A stretch of DNA of 64,000 nt from the NCBI GenBank assembly GCA_003331065.1, contig QENB01000001.1, forward strand, positions 1 to 64,000, given 5' to 3'. Below are positions 10,991 through 20,529 of the stretch, piece by piece. The DNA is from Candidatus Tokpelaia sp. JSC188 (lineage in GTDB: Bacteria; Pseudomonadota; Alphaproteobacteria; Rhizobiales; Rhizobiaceae). How positions within the stretch are numbered: the stretch's first letter is position 1; the number at the start of each line of letters is the position of its first letter. The position numbers were made by a program, and so were the translations under genes. The notes under the pieces were generated by a model. It did no database searches and was not told the origin of the DNA. It saw only the letters and a list, made by a program, of their open reading frames with translations.

Positions 10991-11043
10991 AAATTCTCTC
11001 TCTTTAAATAAATCAAAATCACCGACGGTCAAAAATAAAAAGC

Positions 11044-11072
11044 ATACTAGCACTATTTTTACTAAATCACAA
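11044..11072 (-). promoter_or_regulatory. Putative rpsT promoter
   Basis: On the minus strand, TTGTGA (11067-11072) and TAGTAT (11044-11049) are separated by exactly 17 bases, a fair match to a housekeeping sigma-70 promoter. It would give a leader of about 45-50 bases before rpsT. Confidence 0.5.
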
Positions 11073-11177
11073 CAAAAAACGCACTGAAATTCATAAAAAA
11101 CGCCAATAATATTCTTGCATAACTGAGTAAAAATGAAGCAAAAACACGCAAATTACGAGGATAAAAAAGTCTTTATA

Positions 11178-13868
11178 TCATAATTTCGCAAGCTTGTGCA
11201 AAACATATTGAAGTATACCGCCATTGTGAAGATATTCTAACTCATCCACCGTATCAATACGGCAAATCAGCGGAACAACCTTGACAATACCATTGGAAAA
11301 AGTCACCTCTATTATCATCTTTTGTCGCGGCTTAATCGCGTTTACCCCTCTAATTGTGATGGTTTCATCCCCCCTAAGTCCAAGAGATTTCCAACTCATC
11401 GCTTCTTCAAACACAAAGGGAATCACTCCCATACCAATAAGATTTGAACGATGTATCCGCTCAAAAGATTGTGCGATTACAGCTCTTATACCAAGCAGAT
11501 TAGCACCCTTTGCAGCCCAATCTCGTGAAGAACCATTTCCATATTCAGTTCCAGCAAAAACAACAAGAGGCACTTTGTCCTGTTTATAGAGCATGGCTAC
11601 GTCGTAAATCGACCCTTCCTGCCTGCTAGGATAGTGTACGGTATAACCGCCTTCGCAGCTGTTGTCACCCATCATGAAATTACGTATACGAATATTAGCA
11701 AAAGTACCGCGCACCATTACCTCATGATTACCACGACGTGTACCATATTGGTTAAAATCTGATGGTTTAATACCGTTTTCCATCAAATATTCACCTGCAG
11801 GTGAATCAGGTTTAATCGAACCAGCAGGAGAAATATGATCCGTTGTAATCTTATCACCAAAAAGCCCCAGAATACGAGCGTCTACAATATCATCTAGAGC
11901 GTTAGAGACCTTTTGCAAGTTCTCGAAATAAGGTGGATTACGAACATAGGTCGAATTGTTATCCCATAAATAGGTTGTTCCTAACGAGGTCTCAATAGCT
12001 TGCCAATTCTTATTACCACTAAAGACATTAGCATACTTCTCTGTGAAGAGCTTACGGGTAATATTTTTCTCGATGAACTCCTGAATTTCAAGCGAACTCG
12101 GCCAAATTTCATGCAAAAAGACTGGATCACCATCCTTGCCAATTCCAAGGGGCTCCTTGGTCAAATCTTTACACACCGTGCCGGCAAGAGCATGTGCAAC
12201 AACTAGCGGTGGCGCAGCCAAATAATTAGCCTGAACATCAGAAGAAACTCGCCCTTCAAAATTACGGTTTCCTGATAGAACGGCGGCCGCAATTATCTTT
12301 TTTTCGTCAATTATTTTGGAAATAGCAGGTGATAATGGTCCGGAATTACCGATACAGGTTGTGCAACCAAAGCCAACTAGATTGAATCCAAGTGCGTCAA
12401 GGGCTTTCTGTAAACCAGAATTGACCAAATAAGCTTCAACAACCTGCGAGCCTGGCGCCAAGGATGTCTTAACCCAAGGCTTTGTTTTTAGACCTCTAGC
12501 TACCGCATTGCGTGCAAGAAGTCCTGCGTTGATCAATACGCTCGGATTAGATGTATTTGTACAGGATGTGATTGCGGCAATGACAACATCACCATGGCCA
12601 AGATTAAAATCTTCCCCCTCAACATCATAACGCTCCTCCTGTCTATAAATCTTTTTGTATTCACTTACTAACGCGGTTTTAAATTCTACTCCTACTTTCT
12701 CCAACGCCATACAAGCTTCAGGACGCTTTGGCCCTGCCATCGAGGAAACAACACTGTCCATATTAAGCTCAAGAACATCGCTAAAAACCGGTTCTGGTTG
12801 ATCAGTATCACGCCACATGCCCTGTGTACGAGCATAAATTTCAGCTAGCCGAGTACGATGCTTATCGCGTCCTGTCATCTTTAAATAACGTATGGTTTCG
12901 TTATCAATGGGAAAAAAACCGCAAGTCGCACCATATTCTGGCGCCATATTACTAATTGTCGCCCTATCGGCCAGCGTCATATGATCTATCCCAGAACCAA
13001 AAAACTCGATAAACTTACCGACAACACCTTTTTTACGTAGTATCTGTGTTACGGTCAAAACAAGATCGGTCGCGGTTACTCCTTCCTTCAGTCGTCCTGT
13101 CAAACGAAAACCTATAATCTCAGGCACAAGCATAGAAATCGATTGACCAAGCATAGCTGCCTCGGCCTCAATTCCACCAACCCCCCAGGCAAGCACACCA
13201 AGACCATTAACCATTGTGGTATGAGAATCTGTGCCCACACAGGTATCAGGATAAACCACTATCTGATCATCTTCTTCGTTTATCCAAATAGTTTGAGCAA
13301 GATACTCGAGGTTAACCTGGTGGCAGATACCAGTACCTGGCGGTACCACACGAAAGTTCCTAAAAGCTTGCTGTCCCCATTTCAAAAAGCGATAACGTTC
13401 GCCATTGCGCTGGTATTCAAGTTTCATATTATGTTTAAAGGCAAGCGAATCGCCAAAACTATCAACAATCACTGAATGATCAATAACCAGATCAACTGGT
13501 ACTAAAGGGTTTATCTTCTCTGGATCACTGCCAAATCTGAGCATGGCATCACGCATAGCAGCCAAATCAACCAAAGCAGGAACACCAGTAAAATCTTGCA
13601 TTAAAACGCGCGCCGGACGATAGGCGATTTCAGCACCAGCACAACCTTTATCAATTAACCAATTGGCAATCTTTTGAATATCTTCCTTCTTCACTGAGCG
13701 ACCATCTTCAAAACGCAAAAGATTCTCCAAAAGTATTTTCATAGAAAATGGAAGCGATGAAATGCCTTCAAGACCATTCTTTTCTGCCTCAGTTAAACTG
13801 CAATAAACGTATGTCTTATCATCGACATCAAGAGTCTTACGGCATTTAAAACTATCAATTTGAGGCAT
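11178..13868 (-). CDS. acnA: Aconitate hydratase A
   Basis: Aconitase isomerises citrate to isocitrate in the TCA cycle using a [4Fe-4S] cluster. The cluster cysteines are visible in SCTNTSNPS (mid-protein) and in GFGCTTCIGNSGPL. The C-terminal swivel domain carries the active-site stretch GTEYGNGSSRDWAAKG, as in AcnA/IRP1-type enzymes. At 896 residues it is full length and starts MPQIDSFKCRKTL. It is divergent from ccmA, an arrangement also known in Brucella and relatives, leaving a 196-base shared upstream region. Confidence 0.97.
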   Translation of the reverse strand: MPQIDSFKCRKTLDVDDKTYVYCSLTEAEKNGLEGISSLPFSMKILLENLLRFEDGRSVKKEDIQKIANWLIDKGCAGAEIAYRPARVLMQDFTGVPALVDLAAMRDAMLRFGSDPEKINPLVPVDLVIDHSVIVDSFGDSLAFKHNMKLEYQRNGERYRFLKWGQQAFRNFRVVPPGTGICHQVNLEYLAQTIWINEEDDQIVVYPDTCVGTDSHTTMVNGLGVLAWGVGGIEAEAAMLGQSISMLVPEIIGFRLTGRLKEGVTATDLVLTVTQILRKKGVVGKFIEFFGSGIDHMTLADRATISNMAPEYGATCGFFPIDNETIRYLKMTGRDKHRTRLAEIYARTQGMWRDTDQPEPVFSDVLELNMDSVVSSMAGPKRPEACMALEKVGVEFKTALVSEYKKIYRQEERYDVEGEDFNLGHGDVVIAAITSCTNTSNPSVLINAGLLARNAVARGLKTKPWVKTSLAPGSQVVEAYLVNSGLQKALDALGFNLVGFGCTTCIGNSGPLSPAISKIIDEKKIIAAAVLSGNRNFEGRVSSDVQANYLAAPPLVVAHALAGTVCKDLTKEPLGIGKDGDPVFLHEIWPSSLEIQEFIEKNITRKLFTEKYANVFSGNKNWQAIETSLGTTYLWDNNSTYVRNPPYFENLQKVSNALDDIVDARILGLFGDKITTDHISPAGSIKPDSPAGEYLMENGIKPSDFNQYGTRRGNHEVMVRGTFANIRIRNFMMGDNSCEGGYTVHYPSRQEGSIYDVAMLYKQDKVPLVVFAGTEYGNGSSRDWAAKGANLLGIRAVIAQSFERIHRSNLIGMGVIPFVFEEAMSWKSLGLRGDETITIRGVNAIKPRQKMIIEVTFSNGIVKVVPLICRIDTVDELEYLHNGGILQYVLHKLAKL

Positions 13869-14064
13869 AAACTTCGTCCTATTTATAAGGGAGGCCCTCT
13901 TGGTCTATTATCAAAGCAGGTCTAAACATCTCAAAACATGCTGCTCACTAGCATGGTTCGATAATCTCATATTTTTTTGTAGAGCAGTTTCAAAGTATAC
14001 ATTTCAAATTATAGTATTCAAGTATTTTATTTTATCGTAAACGGGTTAGAATATAGGAGTCTTT

Positions 14065-14679
14065 GTGAAAAAACAAATGCGACTTATCGGTACAAATCTG
14101 ACAGCAGCACAAAGTGGGAGAATTCTTTTTTCTGCCCTAGATTTTTTTCTTGATTCCGGTAATCTTTTAACGGTTACCGGGGCGAATGGTGCAGGAAAGT
14201 CTACACTTTTACGAATTATTGCAGGTTTAGATAGGGCTATTACAGGTTCAATCCATATAGAAGAAGATGGGACCATGTTGCCCAGAGCGATGTTCTGTCA
14301 TTATCTTAGCGACAAAAACGCCATGAACCCTATGCTTTCAGTAGGAGAAAATTTGTTTTTCTGGAAAAAGTGGTCAGGTATGTCAAACTATGATCCATAT
14401 CAGGCGCTTGAAATCCTGGAAATAGCTCACAGCATCCACATTCCCTACGGTATCCTCTCCACAGGTCAGAAAAGGCGCGTGGCCCTTGCACGTCTTCTGA
14501 TCACTTGGCGTCCCTTATGGATATTGGATGAGCCAACATCTGGTCTTGATGATGGAGCAGTTGACCTGTTCAGCATTATTATGAAACGTCATATGCAGTC
14601 CAGTGGCATGATTATTGCGGCAACCCATCTACCGCTTGGTGTTGGTGAAACTTCAAGTATTACATTAAAGGATGACTAA
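14065..14679 (+). CDS. ccmA: Heme exporter ATP-binding protein CcmA
   Basis: CcmA is the ATPase of the CcmABCD complex, which releases heme-loaded CcmE during System I cytochrome c maturation. The Walker A motif GANGAGKST, signature LSTGQKRRVAL, Walker B LWILDEPTSGLD and switch histidine (ATH) are all intact in 204 residues, a normal length. The best start is GTG at 14065, placed five bases after AGGAG; an ATG four codons later is possible. The gene lies two bases upstream of ccmB. Confidence 0.94.
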   Translation: MKKQMRLIGTNLTAAQSGRILFSALDFFLDSGNLLTVTGANGAGKSTLLRIIAGLDRAITGSIHIEEDGTMLPRAMFCHYLSDKNAMNPMLSVGENLFFWKKWSGMSNYDPYQALEILEIAHSIHIPYGILSTGQKRRVALARLLITWRPLWILDEPTSGLDDGAVDLFSIIMKRHMQSSGMIIAATHLPLGVGETSSITLKDD

Positions 14680-14681
14680 AT

Positions 14682-15346
14682 ATGGAAGGACTGTTTATAC
14701 GGGACATTAAACTGGCATTTGCTTCCGGTAATAATCTGATCACTGGTTTAATGTTTTTTTTTCGGTTGTCATTACCACGCCATTTGGTATCGGACCGTCA
14801 GATAAAATACTTTCTCATACTGGCCCTGGTATTATATGGATTGCCAGCATACTCTCTATCTTGCTTGGTCTTGAGCGCCTTTTTCAAGAAGATAAAGAAG
14901 AAGGTTCTCTCGATGTCATGATTATGGGAAAAAATTTCCTTACCATTGCGCTTATCATTTTTATAAAATGTCTAGCACACTGGATTAGTACGGTTTTGCC
15001 ACTTATCATCGTAGCGCCTTTTTGCGCCATTCTGTTAAACATGGAGTTGTTTGCTATCAAAGCAACGGTGATAAGCCTTTTATTTGGTACCTTCGCTATT
15101 ACGCTCATCGGTGCAGTTGGAGCGGCTTTGACGATTGCCTTACCACGAGGCGGAATGATGCTCTCGATTATCGTGTTGCCGCTACTTATACCTGTTCTCA
15201 TTTTTGGAGTTTCTGCTGTTCATGCAGCAACAGAGACAGCCGTAATCCCTATCACACCGTTTCTATTTCTGCTCGCAATCACACTACTTTTCAGTATTTT
15301 TGGCCCTATTACAGCTGCAGTAGCATTAAAATGCACATCTGGATAA
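14682..15346 (+). pseudogene. ccmB: CcmB heme exporter permease, frameshifted at a T tract
   Basis: The first 26 codons (MEGLFIRDIKLAFASGNNLI, then TGLMFF) are a normal CcmB N terminus. At a run of nine T (14754-14762) the CcmB reading passes to another frame, which continues SVVITTPFGIGPSDKI, GLERLFQEDKEEGSLD and the membrane segments to the stop at 15346. Adding one T would give about 221 residues, the normal CcmB length, so only this one base disrupts the gene. In the given frame translation ends at 14921 with 79 residues. The downstream part shows no further stop or decay. It may be a sequencing error, a phase-variable tract, a gene rescued by polymerase slippage, or a fresh pseudogene. 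CcmB is the membrane partner of CcmA. Confidence 0.9.
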
Positions 15347-15444
15347 GTTTTAAAACGTTATGCCTATTCGCATACTTGACAAAGTGTGTGCTTTCCACAA
15401 AATATTAGTTGCTTTTACTTCATTAATATTCTACGTGGGCTTTC

Positions 15445-16212
15445 ATGGAAGAAGTGGGCGAATGCAAGTGCTGGAAGAGGTTAGTTGATCCCAGTCAATT
15501 TATGCTCATGTCGGAAAGGGCTCTTCTGCCCCTATCTGTTACAGCGGTTTTTCTTTTGACGCTTGGGCTTTATTTGGCATTTCAGTCCCCTGTGGATTAT
15601 CGGCAGGGTGTAACAGTCAAAATCATGTTTGTTCATGCGCCATTGGCTTGGATTGCTGTGCATTGTTATACAGTAATGACAATTTCTGCTATCAGAGTAC
15701 TGTTTTGGCATCGTTCATTTGCTAGTATAGTACTTAAAACAGCTACTCCCCTTGGGGCTATTTTTACAACGCTTGCACTTATCACTGGCTCGCTTTGGGG
15801 AAGGCCTGTGTGGGGTACATGGTGGGAGTGGGATGCGCGACTAGCGTCCATGTTTATCCTTTTTTTGATTTATGTTGGTATTTTTGCGTTTTCACGGGCT
15901 TTTGAAAACGCTAAGATATCAGCAACGCGCGCTACTGCGATTTTGACTATTTTTGGTTTTATTAATATTCCCATTATCAAATTTTCTGTTCAATGGTGGA
16001 ACAGTTTGCACCAGCCTGCTTTGATTCTGTATAAAGGAGGATTTTCCGTTGATTCGGCTATTCTCATGCCGCTTGTACTCAATGCATTTGCTTTTGCGCT
16101 TGTTTTTGTCATATTTTATTTCATAGCAATTCAGAATGAAGTATTGCGCCAACGCGTTATCGCAACACAACGCTTGATTGCTCAAAAATCACTCAAAGCA
16201 GACATGCTATGA
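15445..16212 (+). CDS. ccmC: Heme handling protein CcmC
   Basis: CcmC loads heme onto CcmE at the periplasmic face of the membrane. The tryptophan-rich WWD-type signature is present as WGTWWEWDARL near residues 114-124, flanked by the two periplasmic histidines (FVHAPLAW and SLHQPA). Six membrane segments can be traced in 255 residues. The ATG at 15445 is taken; a start a few codons inside is possible because the first 20 residues are weakly conserved. The gap from ccmB is 98 bases. It overlaps ccmD by four bases (ATGA). Confidence 0.93.
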   Translation: MEEVGECKCWKRLVDPSQFMLMSERALLPLSVTAVFLLTLGLYLAFQSPVDYRQGVTVKIMFVHAPLAWIAVHCYTVMTISAIRVLFWHRSFASIVLKTATPLGAIFTTLALITGSLWGRPVWGTWWEWDARLASMFILFLIYVGIFAFSRAFENAKISATRATAILTIFGFINIPIIKFSVQWWNSLHQPALILYKGGFSVDSAILMPLVLNAFAFALVFVIFYFIAIQNEVLRQRVIATQRLIAQKSLKADML

Positions 16213-16391
16213 CACATCTGCAGTATGTAATTATGAGTTATGTTACTACATTTGCTGGCTTCGGTGGCATGCTTATTTGGTTGTTGGTTAATAAACATCG
16301 ACAGCGATCAGCCCTGCAACAACTTCGCCAAAACAATAAAAATGTTACTGAAACAGAAGACTATGATTGTAATTCATTCTTGGACCTTTAG
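16209..16391 (+). CDS. ccmD: Heme exporter protein CcmD
   Basis: CcmD is a small single-pass protein that helps release holo-CcmE from the CcmABC complex. The 60-residue product has one membrane segment (about residues 8-27, SYVTTFAGFGGMLIWLLV), then a basic and polar tail, the normal CcmD layout. Its ATG overlaps the ccmC stop codon as ATGA, so translation is probably coupled. Similarity is weak in this family and the call depends on position. Confidence 0.8.
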   Translation: MTHLQYVIMSYVTTFAGFGGMLIWLLVNKHRQRSALQQLRQNNKNVTETEDYDCNSFLDL

Positions 16392-16947
16392 ACGATGGAA
16401 TGTCTTGCTTTGCTTTCTTCCATTTACTTTGTTTATTGGTTTAGCAATCATTATTTTTATCCATATTAACAACACCTTTTCAGAAGTAGACAATCAACCA
16501 CCTAATGCTTTGGCAGGAAAGCAAATGCCAAATACTATTCTGCCTGCGCTCTCATATGGTGATACCGTTGATTCAATTTTTGATGTAAAAAATTTTAAGG
16601 ATCGTGTAACATTAATAAATTTTTGGGGATCTTGGTGTTTCTCTTGCCGAGAAGAACATTCCTTTTTGATGACACTTTCCAATAATCCTTTGTTTGATTT
16701 TATCAGTATTAATTATGGAGATACAGAGGAAAACGCTTTACGTTTTCTTGGTACTTTTGGTAATCCATTCCGGATTAGTGGTTTCGATCCAAACGGACGA
16801 GCTGCTATCAATTGGGGTATTTATGGAGTACCTGAAACTTTTATCGTCAATAAAGAAGGTATTATTCTCCATCGACATATCGGTCCACTGACGCCTATGC
16901 TATTTAAAAACAAACTGATGCCCATTATCATCCAGTCTAGCAGGTAA
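16363..16947 (+). CDS. ccmG: Thiol:disulfide interchange protein CcmG/DsbE
   Basis: CcmG is a membrane-anchored thioredoxin-like protein that keeps apocytochrome c cysteines reduced for heme ligation. With the ATG at 16363 it has 194 residues: an N-terminal anchor (VLLCFLPFTLFIGLAIIIFI), then a thioredoxin fold with active site WCFSC and the cis-proline region YGVPETF. An ATG at 16342 in frame would add seven residues. Either start lies within the end of ccmD, so the two are translationally coupled. It is followed by a terminator-like hairpin, so the ccm run seems to end here; ccmE, ccmF and ccmH are not in the window. Confidence 0.92.
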   Translation: MIVIHSWTFRRWNVLLCFLPFTLFIGLAIIIFIHINNTFSEVDNQPPNALAGKQMPNTILPALSYGDTVDSIFDVKNFKDRVTLINFWGSWCFSCREEHSFLMTLSNNPLFDFISINYGDTEENALRFLGTFGNPFRISGFDPNGRAAINWGIYGVPETFIVNKEGIILHRHIGPLTPMLFKNKLMPIIIQSSR

Positions 16948-17001
16948 AAGGTATGTTTATTTATCCGGATTTTTTAGTGCATAATCTTAGTGGGGAAGAA
17001 T

Positions 17002-17039
17002 AAAAAAGCCCGCTTACTGAGGTAAGATCCAGGTTTTTT
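17002..17039. terminator. Terminator-like hairpin after ccmG
   Basis: A run AAAAAAGCC pairs with GGTTTTTT (one bulge), enclosing an inner stem CTTAC/GTAAG with a TGAG loop. The structure is A-rich before and T-rich after, as in terminators that can work in both directions. Confidence 0.5.
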
Positions 17040-17142
17040 GAGAAATTACTTTGCGATTTCTCAGTACAGAACTTATTGTATCTGCTTTAATGATTTTGAT
17101 TGACCTCTCTCTCTAATTATATGCAGGACAATCGCCTCCATC

Positions 17143-17240
17143 TATACATGCTTAGGAATGAGTGATGCTAAGCAGATCTCTGCTCAACAAAGACAATCAG
17201 ACATTAAGGCGATTTATTTGTAGTTTGATAATTGAAAATA
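17143..17240 (+). repeat. 98-bp dispersed inverted repeat, copy 2
   Basis: This is the partner of the copy at 43-140, in opposite orientation, with 7 mismatches by eye over 98 bases, all transitions. It lies between ccmG and carA. The flanks of the two copies do not match beyond the repeat. Confidence 0.8.
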
Positions 17241-17452
17241 ATAGAACAAAACCCCTAAAAGTATAAGATATCAAAATATTATTTAAGCAAACTGGAAATT
17301 CTCCTATTCAATTCTTTAATTTTTAGAGAATATGCTGTACGTTTCCGGATTTAAGCTCTTTTAAATCGAGTAATGAATATCATGTATTGCAGCACTATAA
17401 TTCGAATATAGGGAAAATGCAAAATTTTCAAAAAAAGAAAAACGGATAAATA

Positions 17453-18652
17453 ATGCAGAAAAACGATACCAAAGCCTCTGAAGGTTGGGTCAGGATAAAG
17501 TCAACAGCTCTGTTAGTTCTAGCAGATGGTACAGTTATTAAAGGTAAAGGCATTGGGAAAGTCAACATAATTGAGGCTGAAGTATGTTTTAACACTGCAA
17601 TGACAGGATACGAGGAAATCCTTACTGATCCTTCCTATACAGGTCAAATTGTAACTTTTACGTTTCCGCATATCGGAAATGTCGGTACTAATCACGAAGA
17701 CATAGAAACATTGAACCCCGCTAATTCATTTTGCGCTGTTGGTGCTATTTTCAAGGCTGATATCACACGCCCATCAAATTATCGATCGATAGAAAATTTT
17801 GATGCATGGCTTAAGGCACGCGGCATTATCGGTCTCTCAGGCATTGATACTCGTGCCTTAACAACCTTGATTCGAAAAAAAGGTGCCCTTAATGCAATTA
17901 TTGCTCATAATCCAAGGGGGAATTTTGACATTGAGATGCTTAAGAAGCGCGCAGCTTCATGGCATGGTCTTAAGGGATTGGATTTAGCGAGTGGTGTCAG
18001 TTGTGAGCAACCTCAACATTGGAACGAGACACCTTGGATTTGGAATAAAGGATATGGTGAAGAAAAGAAAAGAGAGTATCACATTATAGCTATAGACTAT
18101 GGTGTAAAGCGCAATATTCTGCGCTTATTGGCCGCGCTTAACGCGAAAGTGACTATTGTTCCTGCTCGTACATCAGCAGAAGATATTCTAGCAATGAAAC
18201 CAGATGGAATTTTTCTTTCCAATGGACCGGGAGATCCGGCAGCAAGCGCTTCCTACGCAGTCCCAATTATTACCAAATTGATTGAAAGTGGTACTCCACT
18301 CTTCGGTATCTGTCTTGGTCATCAAATGTTAGCACTGGCAAGCGGAGCTAAAACAGTTAAAATGTATCAAGGGCATCATGGTGCTAATCATCCGGTTAAG
18401 GATGTTCATAGCGGAAAAGTGGAAATTGTTTCTATGAACCATGGTTTTATGGTTGATACAAAAACATTACCGACAAATGTTGAAGAAACCCATATCTCGC
18501 TGTTTGACGGTTCAAACTGTGGTATTCGTTTGAAAAGCAAACCTGTGTTTTCCGTACAATACCACCCAGAGGCATCACCCGGTCCACAGGATAGCCATCA
18601 TCTATTTAGACACTTTCTTGAGTTAATTAAGAATTATAAGCGAGTAACATAA
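17453..18652 (+). CDS. carA: Carbamoyl-phosphate synthase small subunit
   Basis: CarA is the glutaminase subunit that feeds ammonia to CarB for pyrimidine and arginine synthesis. The N-terminal CPSase domain (ALLVLADGTVIKG, FNTAMTGYEEILTDPSYTGQ) is followed by a class I amidotransferase domain with the nucleophile C287 in GICLGHQM and the H371/E373 pair in HPEASPGP. The 399-residue length is normal. carB lies 1.9 kb downstream on the same strand, separated by an opposing MFS gene, so the two subunits are probably transcribed separately. Confidence 0.96.
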   Translation: MQKNDTKASEGWVRIKSTALLVLADGTVIKGKGIGKVNIIEAEVCFNTAMTGYEEILTDPSYTGQIVTFTFPHIGNVGTNHEDIETLNPANSFCAVGAIFKADITRPSNYRSIENFDAWLKARGIIGLSGIDTRALTTLIRKKGALNAIIAHNPRGNFDIEMLKKRAASWHGLKGLDLASGVSCEQPQHWNETPWIWNKGYGEEKKREYHIIAIDYGVKRNILRLLAALNAKVTIVPARTSAEDILAMKPDGIFLSNGPGDPAASASYAVPIITKLIESGTPLFGICLGHQMLALASGAKTVKMYQGHHGANHPVKDVHSGKVEIVSMNHGFMVDTKTLPTNVEETHISLFDGSNCGIRLKSKPVFSVQYHPEASPGPQDSHHLFRHFLELIKNYKRVT

Positions 18653-18698
18653 AAAGCTAAAGAATCTGCAAAGTTACTTTGTGTAGATATAGTGTTTT

Positions 18699-19952
18699 TC
18701 ATTTTTCAGAGGTTTTTGCTTTTTTTGGACGAACGAAGCAGACCATAACAAGCCAAGAAATAACAACAAAAACAGCAGCTAAGAAATAAGGTGCTCCAGC
18801 AAAATGCATTAACGTGTCCATGTCAGTTAAATGTGCGAAAACCCATGTATACATGATTGGCCCACCCATGGATGTAAGGCTGCTAATACTAGTCAACGCA
18901 CCTTGTAGCTCCCCTTGAGCTGAAGATGGAACCTCGCTTGCTGCAATCGCTCGCATTGGCACGTGAGCTAAATGTTCAATACATGTCAAAACAAAAATAA
19001 CCGGTATCATCCATCCCTTCGAAGCAAAGGCATAACCGATAAGCCCAAATACGGCAAATGTAAGACCCATAACTGATATGCACCAATCATTCCAGCCCAA
19101 CATCGTGAGACGTGGCAAAACAAGAGTAATTATCACAATCTGACCAACGCCGAACATACCCAAAGACAATCCAATTAGCCTTTCATTCCAGCCATAGCGG
19201 TAGCTGCTGACAAAAGGCCAAACAGAAGGCCAAACAGCCTCTCCCATCCAATAAAAAAAGAAAGCAAGAACAACCCAGAATACGGAAGGGTATTTGCGCA
19301 TCCGATTTAATGCAGAGAAAGGGTTGGCACGTCTGATATTAAATCGGCGACGGCTTTTCATCGATAGGGTTTCCGGTAACATAACCCAAGAAAAAATAAA
19401 ATTAATAAAAGAGAGTAAGGCAGCAGTATAAAAAGGAATACGCGGGCCAAAATGTCCTAAAAGACCTCCAATTATCGGCCCAAGAATAAAACCTACACCA
19501 AAGGCAATACCGATTAAACCAAAATTGCGAGTACGAGTTCTATCATCGGAAATATCGGCAATGAAGGCCGAGCATGTAGCAAAACTAGCTCCACTTATAC
19601 CTGCTAAGATGCGTCCAGCAAATAACATCCAATAACTAAATGCCAAAGCGCAGATCAAGTTATCAAGAGCAAAGGTCAGAATTGAAACAAGTAACACCGG
19701 CCTACGCCCAAAACGATCAGAAAGATTACCGATCAAGGGAGCAAAAATAAACTGCATGGCAGAATAGGTCATTAATAGAAAGGCACCATCAACCGATGCC
19801 TGGCTAATAGAATCACCAGTTAACTCACTTAAAAATTTAAGCATAACGGGTATGATAACAGCAATGCCGATAATGTCGAGCAGCAATGTGATAAACACAA
19901 AAATAAGACCGCGTCTGGTAGATCTTGTACTCAAAGGTTGCATTATTGTCAT
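18699..19952 (-). CDS. TCR/Tet-family MFS transporter
   Basis: This 12-helix major facilitator protein belongs to the drug:H+ antiporter group that includes TetA. Motif A appears in the first cytoplasmic loop as GNLSDRFGRRPVLL, and the fifth-helix motif C-like stretch GVGFILGPIIGGLLG is present. The 417-residue length is normal. The first ATG is at 19952, but AGGA is spaced better for an ATG three codons later (19943). The substrate cannot be deduced; Tet-like members of Rhizobiales are mostly uncharacterised. It converges on carA with a gap of only 46 bases. Confidence 0.88.
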   Translation of the reverse strand: MTIMQPLSTRSTRRGLIFVFITLLLDIIGIAVIIPVMLKFLSELTGDSISQASVDGAFLLMTYSAMQFIFAPLIGNLSDRFGRRPVLLVSILTFALDNLICALAFSYWMLFAGRILAGISGASFATCSAFIADISDDRTRTRNFGLIGIAFGVGFILGPIIGGLLGHFGPRIPFYTAALLSFINFIFSWVMLPETLSMKSRRRFNIRRANPFSALNRMRKYPSVFWVVLAFFFYWMGEAVWPSVWPFVSSYRYGWNERLIGLSLGMFGVGQIVIITLVLPRLTMLGWNDWCISVMGLTFAVFGLIGYAFASKGWMIPVIFVLTCIEHLAHVPMRAIAASEVPSSAQGELQGALTSISSLTSMGGPIMYTWVFAHLTDMDTLMHFAGAPYFLAAVFVVISWLVMVCFVRPKKAKTSEK

Positions 19953-20529
19953 TCCTAGTTTTATATCCGGTTGTGCTTCTCAGCCCAGCTATCACACTAA
20001 TTCTGTATGCAATACCATAGAACAAGACAGTGGCTGATATGGTAAAATTACCATCCACCCATGCGTACTGCATGATCTTCGTTGTATCTAAAATTTTATA
20101 AAAGCACGCTAGAATCAGCAAAAACGCTGCTGATCTGCTGGCAATGCACCGTAGAGGCCCCCTAACCACGATCATACCTTCCCTAACTCTACTACATCGC
20201 AGCGCGGCATTAGACGAATAGGGTAGGCCAGTAGAACTGGTTAAAAATATTTTGTCAAGATAGATCTTATATAAGATGAAGAACTCAGCTACACATCTTG
20301 AATACCTGATACCATGCACTTGGGACAAAAACTAATAGATCCTAAAGAGATTCTTCCATTATTGTTTGCGGAAATACGCTTATGCTATCCTTTGCATAAA
20401 AAACAGAAATGTGCGTTTTTAGGGTTACTTTTGGCACCTCTTTTTATATAAGGTAGCTTTGATCTTAATTAGAAAAACAATACCAACCTGGCAAATATTT
20501 TTGATATTTGCCCTCTAGGAAAAACGGCG
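19953..20529. other. Intergenic stretch between the MFS gene and carB
   Basis: About 575 bases. A part near 20140-20235 looks more GC-rich than other spacers here, and an open minus-strand frame crosses it (to 20328), but that frame overlaps the MFS gene and has no family features, so I do not call it. The last 100 bases form the carB leader, with a strong hairpin at 20490-20512. Confidence 0.45.
20490..20512 (+). promoter_or_regulatory. Perfect hairpin in the carB leader
   Basis: GGCAAATAT (20490-20498) and ATATTTGCC (20504-20512) form a perfect 9-bp stem with a 5-base loop. It ends 4 bases before the AGGA of the carB ribosome binding site and is not followed by a T run, so it is not a terminator. 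A role in carB translation or mRNA stability is possible but unproven. Confidence 0.6.

Larger units (their letters stand above)
16948..17452. other. Intergenic stretch between ccmG and carA
   Basis: About 500 bases without an intact gene. It holds a terminator-like hairpin after ccmG, then a second short hairpin (GAGAAAT/ATTTCTC, about 17040-17062), then the second copy of the 98-bp repeat. The repeat contains a 39-codon open stretch with no upstream continuation. The carA promoter and leader must be in the last 200 bases, but I see no clear motif. Confidence 0.5.

Noticed and set aside
17453..18652. carA possibly co-transcribed with ccmG
   Set aside because: A 500-base gap with a terminator-like hairpin and a repeat lies between them.
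19837..20328. 163-codon minus-strand frame upstream of the MFS gene
   Set aside because: It overlaps the MFS start in another frame, has mixed composition and no recognisable motif.
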